Shown: positions 12,826-24,100, counted from the first letter of the stretch. The stretch: DNA of 64,000 bases from Erythrobasidium yunnanense (GCA_001600175.1 BCJC01000007.1:1202115-1266114), one strand, 5' to 3'. The notes: generated from the letters alone by a model not told the origin. Translations and numbers: made by a program.

Positions 12826-13495
12826 CTACTCAGTCTTGTTTCGGTTCGATCTGGTTATAGGGAGATAATTGTCAGCTCGATCATTCTGCAGCTGCAGGGC
12901 AAACGCCCTATGCGCAGAGACAGCATACCGTAGACGTGTTTTGCGTTGTTCAAACTCTTCTGGGGTCTCGAAGGCGCTTGGAATTGTATCCTGTTCGACG
13001 CGGAAGGAGGTCTGTTGGCCTGCAGACAGGACGCCTGGTCGAGCAAGAGCTTCGCCGCCTCGTAGAACAGCTCTGTGGAGAGTAGTGGGCACGTCAGTGC
13101 AAGGAACAGTGGGAAGATGAGGAAGTCAGCGGACCGAGATTGCGAGTCAATCAGGTCCTCTGTGAAGAAACGAGGAGCAGGTATGACAGCGTCAGAATCG
13201 GGCCATCAGCAAGTCGTATGACAGTGTATGCACCTCTTGTCGGCGCCTGCTTGTCAGTCTTTATCGCTATTCCAGTCGGTGTCAGGGTGATTCCTCTAGA
13301 TCGCAGCTCAGAGTCCTTGTCCCTATCAGTTTGTGCACAATCAGATACTGCAAGTCTGCGTTTCTCGGTACATGTTTGCGCGTACTCTGCAGCCTTCTTT
13401 GCGGCCTCTGTGACATAGATGAACCCAGCTACAGCGCCGAAGAAGAGAGTCGAGATTACGACGAGCGACACGACGTCGCCCCAAGTAGCTGGCAT
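12826..13495 (-). CDS. Small single-pass membrane protein, function unknown
   Basis: Starts MPATWGDVVSLVVISTLFFG, whose hydrophobic stretch (about residues 8-28) makes one membrane segment followed by a charged helix. Later motifs are SRGITLTPTGIAIKTDK and REDLIDSQSR. Exons 13495-13234, 13159-13135, 13072-12929 and 12850-12826 give 151 aa. The last intron (12928-12851, 78 nt) is a multiple of three and has no stop, so unspliced mRNA would give 177 aa. Its GTATGC donor, CTGACAAT branch point and CCAG acceptor favour splicing. I do not recognise the family. The gene is divergent from RPS10, with 268 bp between starts. Confidence 0.65.
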
Positions 13496-13763
13496 GACAG
13501 CGAATACTCGTGATTGCAGTTGTCTTCTGCTCTTCTGCCCGAGTCTCCCTTTTCCGAGCTTTTTTTCTCAACCCGATCGCCCAATCTTCCAAAACCAGAA
13601 GAGGAGGGAGAGGAGAGAGGAGAGAAGAAGCTGAAGGAATCCCCAGCAAAGGAGTAGTCGAGGACTGAACGTACGTTACGACGATACATCAAGGCTATCT
13701 TCAATACATCAAGGCTAACTCTATTGGAATATCGCCCCTCAGACAAAGTCCAACTCGCCCAAC

Positions 13764-14489
13764 ATGTTGATCCCGAAAGACCAGACAAAGACAATCTACG
13801 AGGCACTTTTCAAGGGTTAGTAACGTCTTACATCAAATCAGACTTTAAGACTGGCCTCCAGAGAGTCGCAGAGACAGAGGCCAGGTCTGGGGAGCAAAGA
13901 CAGCTACAAATCGCAGATGGGAACGAAGGAATGAACGAAGCAAGCAAGGACAAGATGCTGATTGAGATGCTTTGGTTATGTGAAACTGCAGACGGTGTCC
14001 TTGTCGCGCAAAAGGACTACAATGCGCCCAAGCACGTCGAGCTCGACATCAAGAACCTTTACGTTATCAAGGCAATGCAGTCCTTGACTAGCAGAGGATA
14101 CGTCAAGACTCAGTTCTCATGGGGATGGTACTACTACACGCTTACCAACGAGGGTCTCGAGTTCCTCCGCGAATAGTAAATTGAACCCTACATCGATGAT
14201 TTCCCTTAGACAGAACCGCTGACCAAAGTATGATTACAGCCTCCACGTGCCAGCCGATATCGTACCCAACACACACAAGAAGGCAGTCCGAGCAGCACGA
14301 CCTGGCGCACCCGCTGGAGGTGCTCCTCGACAGGAAGGAGGTGCCTACAGAGCACCCAGAGGCGAGGCTGGAGAGTACAGACGCAGAGGTGGAGACGGTG
14401 AGAAGAAGGAAGGTGCAGGAAGCGATTTCAGACCACGATTCTCCGGTGTTGGACGAGGTGCTGGTGCCGCCCCCGCTTCTACGTCATAA
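13764..14489 (+). CDS. RPS10: 40S ribosomal protein S10 (eS10)
   Basis: Cytosolic small-subunit ribosomal protein of 161 aa. Exons 13764-13815, 13992-14175 and 14240-14489. It reads [20 protein letters not shown] across intron 1, then [10 protein letters not shown] after the conserved [16 protein letters not shown] core. The tail is Gly/Arg-rich ([19 protein letters not shown]), as expected for eS10. Intron 1 is 176 nt, much longer than most here, and contains a strong stem-loop. An open frame continues through part of the intron but does not encode eS10 sequence. Confidence 0.95.
13849..13887 (+). other. Stem-loop inside RPS10 intron 1
   Basis: GACTGGCCTC at 13849-13858 pairs with GAGGCCAGGTC at 13877-13887, with one bulged base. 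It sits early in an unusually long intron. I found no clear C/D-box pair, so a snoRNA is not supported; an autoregulatory RNA structure is possible. Confidence 0.4.
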
Positions 14490-14705
14490 GGAAGGAAAGG
14501 GCAAGCTCGCAGGTCACTCTATCTCTCTTTCGTTCTTTTGGCAGATACAGCAAGAAGGCTGTTGTAGACGCTACAAAACCTAGCCTTGATCTAGCTTTGC
14601 ACGGGACCTACGCTGACGTTGGAATCAGAAGCTAATGCACCCCTCCCGCACAGTACTTGTACACTATACAGCAACAATATTATGCGACATCATCCACAAT
14701 CTCGA

Positions 14706-16801
14706 TTACTGCACACTTCGCGACCAGAGTTCGACATCATCTGCGAGAAAGAAGAAAAGCAGAACAGCATTATTAGCCTCCCATACACGCACGATATGAC
14801 AATAGGAGACCTACTCCACAGCTTCGTGTTCCCTCTATCGATCAAGTCCTTCCTCGCCTCAGCGATCTGCTTCGTGAAGCTACTCTCCTTCGCACAAGCC
14901 GTGTCTTGATAATCTTTGTTCAACAGTGGCTGACCCCTCATGAACACCTGCGCCTGCATCGCTACCTTCTTATCGATGATGCCCAACAAGCCAGGGTCGA
15001 TCTCGGCTAAGTCAAGTTTCCGGACTCGCTGGTTCGATTTAGGCGCGCGTGCTCCAGGAAGCTCCAGCATTTGTTGCAGCTCGACTGGAAGATGGAAATT
15101 CGCTTGCTCCGCATCGAGCGTTGTGAGCCTCACTCCGAGAGGCGTGGTGAGCTTGCTCTTGAACAAGCTCAAGAAGCGCTGCATTGCTATATGGTGTTCT
15201 TCTGTGATGAGTCTGCTAAACGTTCCAGAATGCGACGTGACTCCATCTCTTCCGTTCTGCAGGTCTTCAATAGGGTAGTCCGTTGCGAGATACACCGTCT
15301 TGATAGTTGGGAAACGCTGGCTCAGCATTTCTACTAGCTTGTCTACTAAGGCTTCGCCGCACGGTGCGATTGAAGATGAGGGAAGAGTCTCCTGCCGCCA
15401 ATGGATAGCTACGAAGGGCGAGAGGTTGTTGACGACTTGGTCTGCGAGATCCGACCAGATGGAAGAGTATGGGAAGTGAGAGAAGGGAAGAAGAGGGCCG
15501 ATAGACATATTATCTAAGTGTAGATTGTGCACAAGTTGAGGTGTGATGGCTGGATAGCGAAGTTCATAATTGAAGACCAGGACGTCCGGGGAAGGAGGCT
15601 GTCCTTTGATGCTTGACGGATGGCGCAAAGACCGCTTGGTGACTTGCTGACTACTGAGTGTATTGATCAAGAGCTGTCCGAATCCTTCACTTCCTTCAGG
15701 CGTCTTATACCAAGCTGCAGGTGGGTATATAGCCAGCGGAGAATAGTCCTCAAACTCCAGGTATGTTCTGGGCGGCTCCAGACACAATTTCCGCTTGCTT
15801 GCATTCGGTATACTGCCAGCATTCAGAGCTGAATCTACTTCCAAAGCACCTTTTGGAAGCTCAGGTTTCGTATTCGCTACAGAGATGATCTGTGCAGAAG
15901 GAGGGATAGACCGTTTGGCTGTCCAATCTGCGAAAGCAGAGAATGAGATTGTAGGTATTCCTAGATTCTCTAAAGAGTCTGCGGAATAGTAGAATTCGAA
16001 GGGATGTTGTGCACACGACATCATTCGCGATTTTGAGACCTTGGGAAGGACGAGTATCCGGCCTAGAGCGATCGCCAACAAGCCAAGTTGATGCAGGTGC
16101 ATCTGGGCTTTTGTCTCTTGCTCGCCTAGCCAGGCTGCAAATAGGAATTTACACCCTCCCCTCTGTCCGCGACAAGTATGCGCGTCTAGCTCTTTTGCGG
16201 GTATGAGATTCGCTTGACGCGCATGCTCCTCCTCCTCTTCAGCAGTTAGGATGCTTGCTGCACCTTCTTCTACCGAGTTGTTCTTCTTCTTCGTATTCGG
16301 GATAGCTCGTATTGGAGGAGGTGAATCCGGGTTGCTAGTATAGCGCGAGGGAAGACGATCTGCTTCGCGAGCTTCTATCTCATCTTCATCTGTGTATCCC
16401 ATCACTGCATCGAGCGCTGCTAGCTTCTCCATGACGGATCTATCGACGACTCCTTCTGGATGCGCTTGCATATCTGCTTCAGCTGGAGCGCCATGGAAGT
16501 ATCTTGATAATCCCCCATTGCGTAGCACAATGAGATACAAAGCCAGCGAGCCCAAGAGCCCAAAGAGAATCCGTTGACGCGTAGATTTCGCGGCTTTGCC
16601 AGATGACCGCGATGCATCTGGCTGCTTTCGAATTGAGAGGCTCTGTAGCTGTGAGGAGGATGATGCTGTTCCAGCTAATAGATGCGTCCTAGATCCGCGG
16701 TGCTGGATGTGCGACTTGTCATTCTTCGAGGAGGATCCAGCTTGGACAGGCGATGGCGGTATAGCGATACGTGTCGAGTTTGAGTTGACACGCTGGTGCA
16801 T
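14706..16801 (-). CDS. Type II membrane glycosyltransferase-like protein (O-fucosyltransferase-like fold)
   Basis: 673 aa from exons 16801-14815 and 14740-14706. A Ser-rich cytosolic N-terminus is followed by one membrane anchor, ILFGLLGSLALYLIVL (about residues 77-92), an acidic stem and a large luminal domain. The segment LLAIALGRILVLPKVSKSR and the later FVAIHWRQET resemble the N-terminal and HxR regions of GDP-fucose O-fucosyltransferase-like proteins in basidiomycetes. That assignment is a family inference. The last intron uses donor GTAGGT and restores a C-terminus ending LWSRSVQ. Without splicing the frame runs on into low-quality sequence. Confidence 0.72.
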
Positions 16802-17425
16802 GATATATAATAATACGTGCGACTGGGAGTGGTGCTACCGGTCAATCATGAAGATGTCGAAGCAGAAGAATTGGTCTTTTCTCGGTCAAGCCGTCAAGAA
16901 CAAATACGCGTTCCTCAGCCAGCCAGCGCAGCGACCATCAGCATCCTCTGTACAGTTCGTACAGAATACATCCATACTGCATTATCAGACTGAAATTCGG
17001 GTCGCTGACATGCAGCATCGATATCATCGGGCTTTACGTTTCTTGTTTCCACTCGGCCTGGCTTCTGATCTACCACTTCTATACTGCCCTCAAATTAAAG
17101 ATCCACTATTACCTTTCCAGAGACATACCGAGACCATACTCAGCAGAAGATTAGGCGATGTTTCTGCTTTGTCAGTGGAGGACGGATCAGCAATCATTCC
17201 CAAATTTGGAAAGCTTGAGACACCGAAGAGCCTGGCTTCTAAGGCAACCCCGAACAGCTGTCAGCTCTGCTTCATACACATCAACTCGGTCGCATTTGTA
17301 GTGATCATTCTTCAGTTCTCTTGATATAAATTCAGATTCCACACTCCCTGTTCTCTCCTCTCTTTACCATTCCACTCAGTCCAAGCTCAAGGCATAACCC
17401 CTTGCAAGTTTCCAATCTATCCTCC
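16802..17425. other. Divergent promoter region with a TATA box
   Basis: It separates the glycosyltransferase and AIF-like genes. A plus-strand open frame of about 240 codons crosses into the antisense of the glycosyltransferase start; its composition does not look like protein and I did not call it. TATAAA lies at 17325-17330. Confidence 0.45.
17325..17330 (+). promoter_or_regulatory. TATA box upstream of the AIF-like gene
   Basis: TATAAA lies 95 bp before the ATG at 17426, a reasonable distance for a fungal core promoter with a short leader. Confidence 0.45.
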
Positions 17426-18739
17426 ATGTCTTCCCCCAGTAAAAAAGCAATCGTTGTGATAGGCGGAGGATGTGAGTAATGATCATACAGCTGTCGACGT
17501 GCAAGTCACTTACTTACATCTGAATACAGCTGCTGGCATCGCGGCGGCCTCCTCACTCGAGAAGTCGATTGCCAGCATCCCAGGCTACGAAGTCATCCTC
17601 ATCACCGGCAAAGACTACTACTATCATCTCATAGCTGGACTACGCGCAAATACAAGCGATGCAGACTTGGCAGAGAAGATGGTTTTAAGCTACGACAAGC
17701 TCTTCAAGAATCAGACATTGAACAAGATCATCACGAAAAAGGTTCAAGAAGTCAAGAAGGATAGCGTGGTGCTGGAAGATGGAACAGAGATCCCATTCGC
17801 GTACTGTGTAGTCGCTACCGGCAAGAAGTGGATGGCCCCTAACGAGTAGGTCCAGCAGCACTGCATCCATTGATGTTCACTGTCTTTATATAGGCTGACT
17901 TTCCATCGTCTCCCCGCAGCATTCCGGATACGAGAACAGAAGCCATCAGAGACATGAAGGCCTACCGCGAGCGCATAGCGGCTGCCAAGAACATAGTGGT
18001 CATAGGTGGGGGAGCAGTCGGCGTCGAGCTGGCAGGCGAGATTGCCAGCTCGTTCAAGGGATCAAAGAAGGTCACTCTCATTCACGCTCAGAAGAAATTA
18101 ATCAACTCTACGTACAATGAGAAGTTTCGGGATGGCCTCCAGAAGCAGCTGTTAGCTTTAGGCGTCAATATGCACTTGGGAGATCGCGTCGAAGGAGAAT
18201 ATGATTTCGCTTCTGGACCGGTTGACCTCAAGACGAAAGAAGGCCACTCCATCACTGGTGTGGACCTCGTCATCCCAGCTACAGGCGGATCGGTCAACAC
18301 CTACCCCCTTCAGGCACTTGTCCCTCAGTCCATCTCTTCGAGCGGAGTCAAGGTCAAGCCTACGTTCCAGCTGGAAGGACACGACAACATCTATGCTATT
18401 GGCGATCTGGCAGATCTATCAGAGCAGAAACAAGCTATGAAGACTGCTGGTCATGCTGCGATCGTAAACACCAATATCGTCAACTCTATCAAGGGAACAC
18501 CCTTGGTCAACTATAAAGCTCCGAGAGAAGCCATCCTTGTCAATCTTGGTAAATCGGGCGGACAAGGCTGCGCAGTAAGACATTCTGGCATCGATGTCTG
18601 TGAGAAGTCGAAGCTGACTCTCCGGTGCCGTTAGGACTTCCCATTGCTGGGCAAGACAACGCTCGGTCCTTGGATGGCCAAGACGTTCAAGGGCAAGAAT
18701 CTCTTCCTGCCAGAAGCCCGTACGGCCCTAGGGTACTAG
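17426..18739 (+). CDS. AIF/FSP1-like FAD-dependent NAD(P)H oxidoreductase
   Basis: Two-dinucleotide-binding-fold flavoprotein of the pyridine nucleotide-disulfide oxidoreductase family, AMID/AIFM2-like in length (373 aa). Exons 17426-17471, 17530-17845, 17920-18574 and 18635-18739. FAD fold: KAIVVIGGGSAGIAAASSL, built across intron 1. NAD(P) fold: KNIVVIGGGAVGVELAGEIA. C-terminal FAD contact: NIYAIGDLADL. The C-terminus reads LLGKTTLGPWMAKTFKGKNL, typical of fungal members. No signal peptide or membrane segment is seen. The electron acceptor cannot be told from sequence; quinones are used by related proteins. Confidence 0.88.
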
Positions 18740-18858
18740 GCAGCCTTTTATCGTATTTCGCAATTGTCGTTACATTCTCTAGTGCGAAGTTCTCGTGCGA
18801 AGTTCTGTTTACAATGCAGGCTCGCGTCTCGTAATATTCATCAGTCTTCATGCCCTCT

Positions 18859-19903
18859 TCAGTATGTTGTTATTGAACAGAGTATTATGCATGCTTTGGC
18901 CCTCTTCGAATAATGATACTTCTTCTGTCGTCGCCCTACGTCCTTCCTGCAGAGCGCGCTCTGCTTAACTTGTCTCATACGGCGATGAAGGACACGATTT
19001 ATCAGCATTTGCTCAAAGGCTGGAGAGGCAGGACGCACCATACTACACGGCCCAGCGTTAGGTTTGTATAGCACAAGTGACCTACTTGTGGTAGGCAACG
19101 ACAATAAGCCACTCTCGGTAATACTCCTTTCCGCTGGCCGTGCCGACTTTTCACGTCTAGGTATGACTAGACGAGGAGGAATTGCATCGCTGAAGAAAGA
19201 TCGAAAATAGCAGAAAGATCGTAAGAAAACCAGTCTGACGATGAAGAGTACGGACTTGATATAGCGGAGTGTAGAAAGAGAACCGTATGTAAGCATGATG
19301 GTTCCTAGTGCCAGAACGAGGACGGTGTGCCATAGTTCCACGCTGACGTAGCCATAGACAGCCAGAGGTCCCAGAATACCGGGACGATCTGTGACCGAAA
19401 GACTCGATACGAAGTTTTCAACAATTCGGGCGTGAGAAGAGAAGCCGAGGTGTTGCAGTAGCTGGAACAGCCAGCGTATCTTAACTGGACGAAAGGAGGT
19501 TGCCTAAGAGGGAACATAGTCGAAGCGAGGATCTCTGACTGCTGGAAAGATGTTGCACATGAAAATTGGCCGCAGCTGCTTGAGTATCGACCGCCGATGT
19601 TGCCTACTCGACCGCCGTCTTGACCTCTTCAGCTCAGCTGATGTCTTGAATCCCTCGATAGCGGTCTTCTCCCTTGTGATCCGCTCCTCCGCAAGACTTT
19701 GAGCTGTCTCTACTGCCGTAACAGCATCTTTCTTTGCCGATGCTACCTCACCCGCTGCGTTTTGAACGTCTTGTTGCAGGTTGAGGATCGAGGTGACCAC
19801 AGTGAGCAAGAATGAAGAACGAGAGGGAGAAACGGCAGAGGGAGGGACGTGGGCTAGACAGCACGGTCTGCGTTGCTATGTTCGGCTTGGATGGGAACGG
19901 CAT
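18859..19903 (-). CDS. Putative membrane protein with coiled coil, structure unresolved
   Basis: A coding signal on the minus strand that I could not close into one frame. An Ala/Glu/Lys-rich amphipathic part (about 19780-19630, with VTAVETAQSLAEERITREK) precedes a part with two hydrophobic segments (about 19420-19200, with TVLVLALGTIMLTYG and SVLFIVRLVFL). A 55-nt intron from GTGCAA to CTCTTAG joins VDTQAAAANFH to ATSFRPVKIRWLFQLLQ in frame. Between the coil and VDTQ the frame changes and a stop intervenes, so there is another intron, a sequence error or a real lesion. A possible start is the ATG at 19903. The family is not recognised. Confidence 0.35.
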
Positions 19904-20047
19904 CGTCCCAACGTGCGACCGTTGAAGTTTAAGAAGAGGAAGAGGGCGCAGGAGGATACAGATGAAGGTCGTCTGTCGAGGCGAAAGAGCCGATGGAGTC
20001 CTCGATTGACACAGCCACTGATGGCTGAACGAGAATAGCGTTCCTGA

Positions 20048-21211
20048 CTATAGCCTAGTCCGGCTTTGTCTACTGATCTCATGGACGATGAGATCCATTG
20101 CATGCTCCTCACCCACTATGTTGATGTCGCATGCCCGGCATACAACCTTTACTGCGGCCCAGATGGTCCCATCCTGTGTGCGTGCTCTCCAGAAGCCGCC
20201 GAAGGAGATTCAACTGGGTTTCAGATGCAGGGACGAGTACCACAAAGCTTCGATCGAAGAGACAGCGCTGGCTAGAGACGTGACCGCGGGAGGCCCATGA
20301 ATGAGTGAGTCGGCTCATTCCGCAAGAACGCCGGGATAAACCTATTACACTCACTACGCGTTAACATGGAGGCCCAAATGTGCAAGTCTGAGGAAGACAG
20401 CCTGTCCTACTTGCTGTTTCTTGGCCAGATTATCGCTCAAGGCCATCGCAAACTCGTAGTTATTGTAAGAGGCTGAATAGACAGTGGCGGCCGACTCGAT
20501 ATTAACCTTGCGTGTGATCAGCTTATGGGTCAACCACTCAGGAGTAACCATCGTCTCGGCTGGATAATTGGTTTTCTTCTGAGGGGCCTGAGGATCAGGA
20601 TCGTCCCAAACACTGTTGACATCTTGGTGAAGAGATCGCTGACAAGTCCAGTGGTGAAATCGTTCAGCAAGGCGACCAAGCGAGTATGAGGGGCACCGGA
20701 TCCAAAGGATGTTGCCAGCTGATGGAATGCTGGACAATGAGCTTCAGCTCCGTGTATGTGACCGTCTCTGAATTACCAGGAATACACACCTACGACCACT
20801 GATCGACCAGCTTCAGCGGACTCTTGACCCAGTTTAGGAAGTAGCGACTTTAAGAGATTGAAGCGATCCTTTCGCACTATTCTATCAATAGTCTTGTTGA
20901 CGCCCAATACTACGTGATAGTATGATCAGTGACCTTCACAAGGCGGCAGCCTTTTAACCGCCATGTAGGACTCACGATTAGGAAAATAAGGTCCACATGC
21001 AAGCGCGACTTGCAAGATGAGCTCGTCTGGTAAATTCTGTAGAGAGGGTATGATTGCGCCGTTGCCGCGACCACTTCGCGTCACCTGACACAGAGCTTGC
21101 TCGAAAAGGAACACGATAGCCGGAATCTCCATAATCGGCGGGATATTCAGCAGTGCGAAAGCTGCACAGCAAGGAAACTCGAGATCCGCTTTGAGTGACG
21201 GTTTGAGCCAT
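20048..21211 (-). CDS. Uncharacterised multi-exon protein
   Basis: I do not recognise this family. A seven-exon model closes at 244 aa: 21211-21200, 21126-20976, 20909-20790, 20747-20677, 20638-20411, 20267-20241, 20173-20048. Recognisably protein-like stretches are LQNLPDELILQVALACG, KDRFNLLKSLLPKLGQESAE, ETMVTPEWLTHKLITRK, YSASYNNYEFAMALSDNLAK and VKVVCRACDINIVGEEHAMD. No membrane segment is obvious. The first exon and the 38-nt fourth intron are weak. A different last exon ending in a Pro/Ser tail near 19927 is possible. A strong TATA box lies upstream at 21485-21492. Confidence 0.5.
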
Positions 21212-22052
21212 GATCCGCAGGCAAACCTGTATGCGTCTGTCTGTGTTGATTTCGCTACTCTACCATGATACTGTGTCTGCGATGGTAATGTGGAAGGAAT
21301 AAGAGATAATGTCTCCAGAGCAGGAACGTGGAGTGATAGCGTAAGTGTGGGCTGCGAGGCAGAACGAGATGGAACCCTGTGAGGAATTACGAAAGTCGCT
21401 GAGGAAGATGAAGTGACAAGATAGGAATGGGAGAATGGATTATGAAGAAGAGAAAGAAGAGAAGCAAAGCAAGAAGAAAGCGTCCTTTTATACCTTCCAA
21501 TCTATTTCTTCCAGATCGCCGGAATTTCCAGCAAAGTGGAAGATGGAAGATAAATGACATCACTTGTTCTGCGTCCTTCGACGAGCTTCTATGGAAGCAT
21601 GACGTTGTAGGCATCGTCCAAGGCGCTCCGAGAGTCTTGTATACTGAGTAAAGCGCCTGGCTTGCTAGTGATATCGATTCTGGCGCGTTCGGGAGGCACT
21701 ATAACTCATAGGAAGTGCTTGGACATGGTCAAAATGATTGCGTCCGCCTGGAAGCTTTTCGACCTTTTGCAGACTTCGTCAGGCCTCCATATTCTCCTTG
21801 CAAGCCAGCGTGTCGATTGCAAGGCTTATATAGCAGGATCTTGACAGGTCCTATGTATAAGCTACTAATGCCTTCCAGGAGCATGCTGCGTTGAGGTAGA
21901 TCTTCGAGGCCAGCTCCGACAAGCTGAGAAATGCGGAGGAAGAGAGCGGAGGCAGGAATAGTGACTCGTTCTGCAAGCTTCCTCCATTTCTTGTGTTTAT
22001 TCAGGTGACCTCTGCTGCCCTTCCTTGGCTTTGTTTCAGCTCTTCATTCCAG
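21212..22052. other. Divergent intergenic region upstream of ureG
   Basis: Contains a minus-strand TATA box at 21485-21492 and a CT-rich leader for the uncharacterised gene. The open frames are short and not protein-like. The part nearest 22052 is the ureG upstream region. Confidence 0.4.
21485..21492 (-). promoter_or_regulatory. TATA box for the uncharacterised minus-strand gene
   Basis: TATAAAAG on the minus strand, followed by a pyrimidine-rich stretch typical of fungal transcription starts. It lies about 270 bp upstream of the proposed ATG, so the leader is long or an upstream exon exists. Confidence 0.5.
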
Positions 22053-23058
22053 ATGTCTCAGTCTCACTTGCACGACGGCGCAGCAGCGCATTCGCACTCT
22101 CACGATGGAGCAGCTAATGACCATGGGCATACTCACGAGCACCTCACTCACCCAGGGAAGTTCTCGATGCGCGACATGCCGACGTACGACAATCGCAACT
22201 GGAAAGAGCGAGCCTTTACGATAGGGATAGGCGGTCCCGTAGGATCTGGCAAGACTGCTTTAACACTTGCGTTGTGCAAGTTGTTCAGAGATAGGATCAA
22301 TCTTGGTGTCGTTACCAACGATATCTTTACGAGAGAAGACCAGGAGTTCTTGATAAGGAACGAGGCGCTTCCTGATAAAGGCCGAATCAGAGCGATAGAG
22401 ACTGGTGAGCGCGTATCATGTTCCTCGAATCATAGCATCATACTGAGCACCTCACTGGGATAAACAGGCGGATGCCCTCATGCTGCTATTCGCGAAGACA
22501 TCTCGGCGAACCTGAACGCGCTGGAAGAGCTACAGGCGGACTACAACTGCGAGCTTCTGCTCGTAGAGAGCGGAGGGGACAATTTGGCTGCCAACTACTC
22601 CCGCGAATTGGCGGACTATATTATATATGCAAGTTCCTGATATCAACACGATTGGATCTTTGCTGACTTGCTATCCGACGTACAACAGGTCGTACGTAGT
22701 AGGCTACCTCACTTCCGGTCCGGCTAATGATAAGGTAGATCGACGTGTCTGGAGGTGATAAAATACCTCGAAAGGGCGGGCCAGGTATCTCGCAAAGCGA
22801 TCTACTCGTAGTGAACAAGGTCAGTGATTCCTTCTCACCGCTCACATCCGACTCGACTGAAGGTGACTGCTATCCCTGCAGATCGATCTCGCACCACACG
22901 TGGGCGCCGACCTTTCAGTCATGTCTCGCGATGCAGCCAAGATGCGAGACTCTGGACCTACGCTGTTCACGAGTGTCAGACAGAATCAAGGCGTAGACCA
23001 GGTTGCGATGCTGATAGAGGCTGCATGGAAGCAGAGCGGGGCGAGTTCGAGCTCTTAA
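22053..23058 (+). CDS. ureG: Urease accessory GTPase UreG
   Basis: SIMIBI GTPase that helps load nickel into urease. Exons 22053-22404, 22468-22628, 22689-22691, 22739-22819 and 22882-23058 give 257 aa. The His-rich N-terminus (HSHSHDG, HGHTHEH) is typical of eukaryotic UreG and may bind metal. P-loop: [18 protein letters not shown]; then [42 protein letters not shown] and [24 protein letters not shown]. Two things are odd: the intron after 22628 starts with GC, and a three-base exon supplies the conserved Val of IYVIDV. It converges on the Ohr gene, 153 bp between stops. Confidence 0.93.
22689..22691 (+). other. ureG: Three-nucleotide microexon (GTC, Val) in ureG
   Basis: The upstream intron 22629-22688 runs GCAAGT to ACAACAG. 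The downstream intron 22692-22738 runs GTACGT to GGTAG with a CTAATGA branch point. Keeping GTC gives [16 protein letters not shown]; skipping it removes the Val conserved in UreG proteins but keeps the frame. Confidence 0.7.
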
Positions 23059-23211
23059 GACTGTACCTCTATCTAAGATCAATAGTAAAATGATGGGGAC
23101 TTGTTAGGGTAATTGCAGGCCTTTGCTTTAACCTTGCTACGATGCAGCTATCCACATTACAGGGTTCCGTTCTTTGGCAAGCTGTTTTGGCTATTCTCGC
23201 TCCGCACTGTT

Positions 23212-24100
23212 TTATACGAGCTCCGCCTTAGTCTCGATGTTACCCTTGATGGCTCGCGAGTACGGGCAGAGCTCGTGCGCTTGCTCGACTGGAAAGAAGC
23301 TGCCCCCTCAGTCCGGCTCACATCATGTCTGGCATGCGATCTTACCTAGCTTCTGAGCATCCTCCCTAGAGAGCTTACTGCTCTGGAGCGAGTCGTATAC
23401 TACTTTGATGTGAGTAGCCAACTATCGGGATCAGATCGAGAATGGTCAGCTCCGCATCCGCTATAGATGTGGTTGGGTGAGCGCACCTTGAAGCCTGGTC
23501 CATCGGTGGCGTTTCCAATGAAGACTTCGCACTTGACTTGAGCATCTGGGGAGAATGGCTTTCCGGTCTTTGTGCCAAACTTCTCCTTGTAGACGGCTCC
23601 AAGAGCGGAAGCGAAGCAGTTGCTGTAGCCTGTCGCAGTACTCAACATTAGGACAGCGAAAGTGGGATAGGATGCTATGCTGACCCATTGCGAAGAGCTC
23701 TTCAGGGTTGTGTTCTCCGCCTGGTCCTCCGAGCTGCTTTGGGAGTCGCATCTTGAGCTCGAGCTGTATAAGGATAGGGTTAATTAAGCATGATCGTCAT
23801 TGTATAGCTACCGCCCTGAGCAGACGAGCTGAACATAAGCGGAAGATCACACGCACATTTCCCTCCTTGCCGCGCACCCACTGTCAGCTTTTCTGACAGA
23901 CCATCATGAACTGAGAGTATACGTACATCAAGCTTTACTGTCCCATCAGAGCGGGATCCATGGCTAGTCGCCTTTGCCGAGTATTGGTGCTCATCCTTGA
24001 TGCTCGACCAGCTGCGAGCGTGTCCAGCCAGAGTGGGTGCAGATACTTTGTAGACTGCGGATCTTGATGTACGAACAGCGGTTCTAGCAAGCATGGCCAT
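23212..24100 (-). CDS. Ohr/OsmC-family organic hydroperoxide peroxidase, mitochondrial
   Basis: Thiol peroxidase family that reduces organic hydroperoxides. Exons 24100-23927, 23763-23685, 23629-23487, 23421-23346 and 23288-23212 give 182 aa. The Arg/Ser-rich start MAMLARTAVRTSRSAVYKVS looks like a mitochondrial presequence, followed by SIKDEHQYSAKATSHGSRSD. Family core: KQLGGPGGEHNPEELFAMGY. First Cys: YSNCFASALGAV; second Cys: ELCPYSRAIKG, so both catalytic cysteines are present. The C-terminal Cys appears only when intron 4 (GTAAGA donor) is removed. The start is 281 bp from that of the acinus-like gene. Confidence 0.9.

Noticed and set aside
13724-14176. A 150-codon frame that includes part of eS10
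   Set aside because: The first half reads through the 176-nt intron; only the spliced form gives the eS10 N-terminus.
16596-17324. A 242-codon plus-strand open frame overlapping the glycosyltransferase start
   Set aside because: It runs antisense to a well-supported gene, its sequence has no domain character, and its residue use looks like non-coding translation.
22629-22738. Frame break in ureG as evidence of a pseudogene
   Set aside because: A GC-AG intron and a GTC microexon restore the full conserved UreG sequence, and the rest of the gene is intact.
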